This document shows positions 54,565 through 58,325 of a stretch of 58,325 bases of DNA, piece after piece. Position 1 is the stretch's first letter, and each line of letters opens with the position of its first letter. Below the pieces are notes generated by a model, which was given only the letters and a program-made list of their open reading frames with translations, made no database searches and was not told the origin of the DNA. The stretch is from Bacillota bacterium (GTDB lineage Bacteria > Bacillota > DTU025): contig JAGVTS010000141.1 of NCBI GenBank assembly GCA_019136685.1, forward strand, positions 1-58,325. The letters run 5' to 3'. The translations under genes and the position numbers were made by a program.

Positions 54565-55266
54565 ATGAGGCTTAGGCGACTGGGCATATCCGCTACTCTG
54601 GCACTGGCGGCCGTGATGGTGTTGGGTGGATTCTGCTCTGCGCGGGCAGGAGCAGGGGGGAATTCCGCCGCGTATCTATTCCTTAAGCTTGACGATCTCA
54701 ACACGGAGCTCGTAGAGGCCGGCTTCAACGAGATGTCGAAAGGCATGTTGGCATGGGGCGGCTACGGGGTCGGTGAGATCGGTGATGGCAAGTGGTCCAT
54801 AGGCGGAGTGGGCAGAGGCGGATCCGCCAAGTCGCCTGCAACCGCCGGCGACAACCCCAAGACCGCCACTCTCGACATAGGCTATGGGGGACTACTGATT
54901 GAGTACAACGCCTGGCGTTCCAACCAGGCCTGCCTGGGGCTTGGCGCTGTGCTGGGAGCTGGAACCGCTACGCTCACGACAAGGCAGGGAGCCATTGACG
55001 ATTTCGACGAGCTTCTGGGCGCGGGCAACTCGGCCTCGCTCTGGCGCCCATACTTGATAGTTCAGCCGCAGGCGTCGATCGCGTTCCCGATATCTGCCTT
55101 CGCCGATGTTCGGATAACCGGAGGATACTCCTTCTGCTATGCCCCCATCGGCTGGCTCGATGGGATGAACTTCAAGAATGCCATCGACAAAGGCCCGCTC
55201 AAGACGATGGGGATTCCCTTCATCGAAGTGGGTATCGCTTTTGGAGGCCCTATGGTCGTTGAGTGA
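54565..55266 (+). CDS. Secreted beta-rich protein, function unknown
   Basis: 233 aa, not recognised. It has a clear signal peptide (basic start, hydrophobic core LGISATLALAAVMVLGGF, then small residues). The mature part is rich in Gly and alternating aromatic/small residues (GYGGLLIEYNAW, LGLGAVLGAGTATL, ASIAFPISAFADVRITGGYS), a pattern seen in outer-membrane beta-barrels and similar sheets. It lies 19 nt after the epimerase gene and ends the mutase group. If it is a barrel, an outer membrane is implied. A role in propionate metabolism is not suggested by sequence. Confidence 0.7.
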   Translation: MRLRRLGISATLALAAVMVLGGFCSARAGAGGNSAAYLFLKLDDLNTELVEAGFNEMSKGMLAWGGYGVGEIGDGKWSIGGVGRGGSAKSPATAGDNPKTATLDIGYGGLLIEYNAWRSNQACLGLGAVLGAGTATLTTRQGAIDDFDELLGAGNSASLWRPYLIVQPQASIAFPISAFADVRITGGYSFCYAPIGWLDGMNFKNAIDKGPLKTMGIPFIEVGIAFGGPMVVE

Positions 55267-55288
55267 GTCCTTGGGACCGCAAGAAAGG

Positions 55289-55325
55289 GCCCCCGGCGTT
55301 GGCCGTGATCGGCAACACCGGGGGC
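55289..55325. terminator. Bidirectional terminator between the mutase and decarboxylase operons
   Basis: GCCCCCGGCGTTG (55289-55301) pairs with CAACACCGGGGGC (55313-55325), one mismatch. On the minus strand it is followed by CCTTTCTT, so it best terminates the decarboxylase operon; on the plus strand it follows the secreted-protein gene by 22 nt. Confidence 0.75.
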
Positions 55326-55388
55326 GCTTGTACGTACGTGCTGCTTGTCCTCGCTATCCGCTGGCGCGTTTCCGCCCAGGGCTGCTAG

Positions 55389-56519
55389 TTACCCAAAACG
55401 CGAAAGGAGAACACCGGCAACGATCGCCGAGCCTATGACACCGGCCACGTTGGGCCCCATTGCGTGCATGAGCAGGAAGTTCCCTGGCCTCTCTTCTTGC
55501 GCCACGACCTGAACAACGCGGGCGGCCATCGGAACGGCCGACACTCCGGCTGAGCCAATCAATGGGTTGACCTTGCGTCCTGATAGCCAGCACATCAGAT
55601 TGCCCAGGAGCACGCCGCCGGCTGTGCCGCCTGAGAATGCTATCAGGCCGAGCACGATAATCCCAATGGTCTGCCAAGTGAGAAAGGACGAAGCTTTGGC
55701 TGTAGCACCCACAGTCACGCCGAGGAAGATGGTCACGATGTTGATCAGCTCGTTCTGGGTGGTCTTCGACAGCCTGTCCACGACTCCGGACTCGCGAATC
55801 AGATTGCCCAGCATCAGCATGCCGATGAGCGCGGCGGCCGACGGGAGCATGAATCCGACTACTACGGTGACTATGATGGGGAAAAGGACTTTTTCGGTCT
55901 TCGACACAGGCCTCAGCTGCTCCATGACTATCTGGCGATCCGATTTCTTCGTGAGCGCCCGCATTATGGGAGGCTGGATTATCGGCACCAAGGCCATGTA
56001 CGAGTAGGCTGCGATCGCGATGGGGCCGAGCAGCTCAGGCGCGAGCCGGCTGGTGACGAATATGGCGGTAGGTCCGTCCGCTCCTCCTATGATCCCGATG
56101 GAGCCTGCCTGCGGCGGCGTATAGCCAAGCAGAAGGGCGCCGAGAAACGTGATGAATATGCCGAGCTGAGCTGCGGCCCCGAGGAGTATGGTAGACGGGT
56201 TGGCTATGAGAGGCCCGAAATCGGTCATGGCCCCCACGCCCAGGAATATCAGGGGCGGGTAGATTCCCAGCTTGACTCCTTGATAAAGGTAGTATAGAAG
56301 CCCGCCCACCATCCCGTCCTTCGGACCCTCCATCAAGCCTGCGAGCGGCAGGTTCGCCAGGAGCATGCCGAAGGCTATGGGCAAAAGAAGCAGGGGCTCG
56401 AACTTACGCACGATGGCCAGGTACAGGAGGATCGCAGAGATCGCGATCATCACGAGCTCTCCCCACGTGGCAGCGGCGTAGCCCGTGCTCTTCAGAAACT
56501 CCACTATGGCTTCTTGCAC
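55389..56519 (-). CDS. mmdB: Na+-translocating decarboxylase beta subunit
   Basis: 376-aa membrane subunit of the OadB/MmdB/GcdB family with about nine to eleven helices. It decarboxylates carboxybiotin and exports Na+. The signature [13 protein letters not shown] near residue 143 carries the Asp of the Na+ site, and [15 protein letters not shown] near residue 325 and [15 protein letters not shown] near residue 352 are conserved. The start is GTG behind AAAGGAGG. Neighbouring mutase and epimerase genes favour methylmalonyl-CoA as substrate over oxaloacetate or glutaconyl-CoA. Confidence 0.94.
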   Translation of the reverse strand: MQEAIVEFLKSTGYAAATWGELVMIAISAILLYLAIVRKFEPLLLLPIAFGMLLANLPLAGLMEGPKDGMVGGLLYYLYQGVKLGIYPPLIFLGVGAMTDFGPLIANPSTILLGAAAQLGIFITFLGALLLGYTPPQAGSIGIIGGADGPTAIFVTSRLAPELLGPIAIAAYSYMALVPIIQPPIMRALTKKSDRQIVMEQLRPVSKTEKVLFPIIVTVVVGFMLPSAAALIGMLMLGNLIRESGVVDRLSKTTQNELINIVTIFLGVTVGATAKASSFLTWQTIGIIVLGLIAFSGGTAGGVLLGNLMCWLSGRKVNPLIGSAGVSAVPMAARVVQVVAQEERPGNFLLMHAMGPNVAGVIGSAIVAGVLLSRFG

Positions 56520-56534
56520 AGGTGATAGCCTCCT

Positions 56535-56963
56535 TTAAGCCGGATCGATGGATATGAGGAGGTCTCCGGTATTAACAGAGGATCCCTTCTGCACTGCGAC
56601 CTGGCCGACTACGCCTGCGCGGCCGGCGAAGATCTCGTTCTCCATCTTCATGGCTTCGAGCATCATAACAACAGTTCTTGGCTCGACTCGGTCGCCCGAC
56701 TTGACCCGGACATCGGTGATCGTTCCGGGCATCGGCGCGGTGACTCCACTGCCATTGCCGCCAGAGGCGACGGGTGCGGTCTTCGGGGCAGCCGGCGCGG
56801 GGGCCGCGGCCTTTGCAGGGGTCGGAACCGCTGCCGGCGCGGGGGGTGTCGGCGACGTGGCGAGAGCAACCGGGGCAGGCTGGGGGATGGTGGGCACTCC
56901 GCCGATCTCTTCTACTTCCACCTCATACATGTTCCCATTTACCTGAACACGAAACTTCCTCAC
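56535..56963 (-). CDS. mmdC: Biotin carboxyl carrier subunit of the decarboxylase
   Basis: 142 aa. The N-terminal strand pair (KFRVQVNGNMYEVEVEEIG) is joined by a flexible Pro/Ala linker (residues 25-66) to the biotinyl domain. Biotin attaches at Lys106 in LEAMKMENEI. It carries CO2 from the carboxyltransferase to the membrane beta subunit. The start is GTG behind GGAGGA. It lies 15 nt ahead of the beta subunit gene. Confidence 0.93.
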   Translation of the reverse strand: MRKFRVQVNGNMYEVEVEEIGGVPTIPQPAPVALATSPTPPAPAAVPTPAKAAAPAPAAPKTAPVASGGNGSGVTAPMPGTITDVRVKSGDRVEPRTVVMMLEAMKMENEIFAGRAGVVGQVAVQKGSSVNTGDLLISIDPA

Positions 56964-57017
56964 TTAGCAGTCCTCCTCCAAACAGGATTGAACTGATTAC
57001 TCTACCAGATGAGCTTG

Positions 57018-57431
57018 CTACGCCCTTCGGCGATCGGCCATGATCTCCTGCCTGCCCGCGAGCCCCCAGACGTTCGCTGCTGCAGCGGGAACAGGTCCAA
57101 TTGGCCGCACTGACCTTACTTGCATCGGCGCCCCACTCTCGGCGGTCAACACGGCCATGACCGCCGAGATCGCCGCTATCTCCTCGTCGGGCAGGCCCGG
57201 ACGCCCCGATCGGGCTGCCGGCCTTTCCGGAGCTACCGGCGAAGCATTGTTGGAGCGAGCGGGATCCAACTCGGCCGGCGCATTCGATGGCCTGGGATTG
57301 CTGTTATTGGCCTTGCTGAACTTGGCCATCAGCAACATTACGCCCTGCAGTATGAGCAGACCCGCGAAGGTGACTATCATACCCAAGACCAGCGTCTGCA
57401 GGCCCAGCACCAGATCTTCACCTACGGTCAT
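57018..57431 (-). CDS. mmdD: OadG/MmdD-type delta (anchor) subunit
   Basis: 137 aa. One N-terminal membrane helix (about residues 10-36, LVLGLQTLVLGMIVTFAGLL), a Pro/Asn/Ala-rich linker, and the cytoplasmic DEEIAAISAVMAVLTAE motif that is typical of OadG/MmdD subunits and holds the complex together. It starts 15 nt after the carboxyltransferase gene ends and is 54 nt from the biotin carrier gene. Confidence 0.9.
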   Translation of the reverse strand: MTVGEDLVLGLQTLVLGMIVTFAGLLILQGVMLLMAKFSKANNSNPRPSNAPAELDPARSNNASPVAPERPAARSGRPGLPDEEIAAISAVMAVLTAESGAPMQVRSVRPIGPVPAAAANVWGLAGRQEIMADRRRA

Positions 57432-57446
57432 TGCACACGCCTCCCA

Positions 57447-58325
57447 TCACACCGGGATATTTCCATGCTTCTTGGGAGGACGCGACTCCCGTTTGGTTGA
57501 CAGCATATCCAGCGCGCCGACGAGCTTGACACGCGTTTCTGCCGGATCGATGACGTCGTCAACGAACCCGCGCGCCGCAGCCACGAACGGATTGGCGAAC
57601 TTGGAGCGGTAGTCCTCGATCTTCTCCTTGCGTGCCTCGCTTGGGTTCTCGGCAGCTTCGATCTCTCGGCGGAATATGATGTTGGCCGCACCGTCGGGGC
57701 CCATCACCGCGATCTCAGCCCCAGGCCATGCGAACACGGCGTCAGCGCCTAGGTCGCGGCTGCACATGGCCAGGTACGCCCCGCCGTACGCTTTGCGGAC
57801 GATCAAGGTTATCTTGGGCACCGTGGCCTCAGAGTAGGCGTACAGCATCTTGGCGCCATGCCGGATTATGCCGCCCGTTTCCTGATTGACGCCGGGAAGG
57901 AAGCCCGGCACGTCCACCAGGTTGACGATGGGGACGTTGAACGCGTCGCAGAACCTGATGAAACGCGCGGCTTTGTCGGACGCGTCTATGTCGAGGCAAC
58001 CAGCTGCCACACGGGGCTGGTTGGCGATGATTCCGATCGGACGTCCGCCCAGGCGCGCAAAACCCACGATTATGTTCATGGCGAAGTGCTGATGCACTTC
58101 AAAGAAGTCCGCATCGTCGACGAAGCCTGCGATCACGTGGCGCATATCGTAGGCCCTATTCGATTCGGGCGGCACGATTTCGCGCATCTGGGGATTTGCG
58201 TCGGCAACGGCCTCGGAGCAGGCAGATACCGGGGGATCCTCCAGATTGTTCCCGGGGAGATACGACAGGAGCTTGCGGATGGCGATGAAGCAGTCGTCCT
58301 CGGCGTCGTACATGAAGTGAGCAAC
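57447..58325 (-). CDS. mmdA: Acyl-CoA carboxyltransferase alpha subunit, 5' end outside the window
   Basis: The C-terminal 292 residues of a carboxyltransferase of the MmdA/PccB family; the frame is open to the window edge. RKLLSYLPGNN marks the linker between the two crotonase-like domains. The second domain has GIIANQPRVAAGCLDIDASD, VDVPGFLPGVNQETGG, KAYGGAYLAMCSRDLGAD and AWPGAEIAVMGPDGAANIIF, which bind carboxybiotin. It transfers the carboxyl group from methylmalonyl-CoA to biotin. Propionyl-CoA carboxylase is the close alternative, but the membrane subunits downstream favour the decarboxylase. Confidence 0.94.
   Translation of the reverse strand, partial: VAHFMYDAEDDCFIAIRKLLSYLPGNNLEDPPVSACSEAVADANPQMREIVPPESNRAYDMRHVIAGFVDDADFFEVHQHFAMNIIVGFARLGGRPIGIIANQPRVAAGCLDIDASDKAARFIRFCDAFNVPIVNLVDVPGFLPGVNQETGGIIRHGAKMLYAYSEATVPKITLIVRKAYGGAYLAMCSRDLGADAVFAWPGAEIAVMGPDGAANIIFRREIEAAENPSEARKEKIEDYRSKFANPFVAAARGFVDDVIDPAETRVKLVGALDMLSTKRESRPPKKHGNIPV

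Overview
This window looks like chromosomal DNA of a GC-rich, endospore-forming Bacillota (a clostridial, limnochordial or Symbiobacterium-like lineage; I cannot place it more finely). The reasons are spoIIE followed by tilS and ftsH, strong GGAGG-type ribosome binding sites, TTG/GTG starts, sigma-A promoters with 17-bp spacers, an FMN riboswitch ahead of an ECF-type riboflavin transporter gene, a two-subunit glycine decarboxylase (gcvPA/gcvPB), and a sodium-pumping methylmalonyl-CoA decarboxylase. No transposase, phage gene or CRISPR array was seen. The window starts and ends inside genes.

Layout. 1-3.4 kb (minus): a MacAB-type exporter operon (adaptor, ATPase, permease) followed by a truncated gene for a protein built of 'GRxGG' repeats. 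3.4-5.5 kb: FMN riboswitch and ribU, convergent with an M20 amidohydrolase. 5.7-8.1 kb: tRNA-Gly(CCC), tRNA-Thr(CGU), OsmC, an Smr-domain protein and a CsoR-type metal sensor. 8.1-10.6 kb (minus): ECF sigma factor, zinc-finger anti-sigma factor and HtrA protease, coupled by overlaps. 10.8-18.7 kb (plus): a CCA-adding enzyme in frame with glycerate kinase, then murD, an unknown anchored protein, folD, a thioredoxin-reductase-like flavoprotein and an alpha/beta hydrolase. 18.7-19.3 kb is non-coding and holds an inverted-repeat element.

19.3-27.3 kb is a lipoate/glycine-cleavage block: gcvT-gcvH-gcvPA-gcvPB, a BioB-like radical SAM enzyme and the octanoyltransferase LipM on the minus strand, with lpd divergent. 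27.4-33.8 kb: spoIIE-tilS-ftsH. 34-44.7 kb: histidine degradation in two plus-strand clusters (an ADP-ribosylglycohydrolase-family gene with hutH-hutU, and ftcD-hutI-fchA) around a minus-strand Fur-family/CbiMQO metal-uptake operon. 44.7-47.8 kb: folP-folB-birA-PAP2. 47.9-50.9 kb: a ferritin-like protein with a Met/Cys/Pro-rich tail, divergent from a copper ATPase. 51-55.3 kb: methylmalonyl-CoA mutase (two subunits), MeaB, epimerase and a secreted protein. 55.4-58.3 kb (minus): the Na+-translocating decarboxylase subunits.

How it fits together. Much of the window handles one-carbon units and propionate. Histidine yields glutamate plus a formimino group passed to tetrahydrofolate (FtcD, FchA). 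FolD interconverts methenyl- and methylene-THF. The glycine cleavage system makes methylene-THF. FolP and FolB help make the folate, and LipM, with possibly the radical SAM enzyme, makes the lipoyl group on GcvH. The mutase, epimerase and decarboxylase, encoded convergently, would turn succinyl-CoA into propionyl-CoA while exporting Na+, with BirA supplying the biotin ligation.

The least explained items are the Met/Cys/Pro-tailed ferritin-like protein beside copA, the GRxGG repeat protein behind macAB, the radical SAM gene fused operonically to lipM, the CCA/glycerate-kinase reading frame, the inverted-repeat element at 18.8-19.1 kb, and the DraG-like gene in the hut operon.
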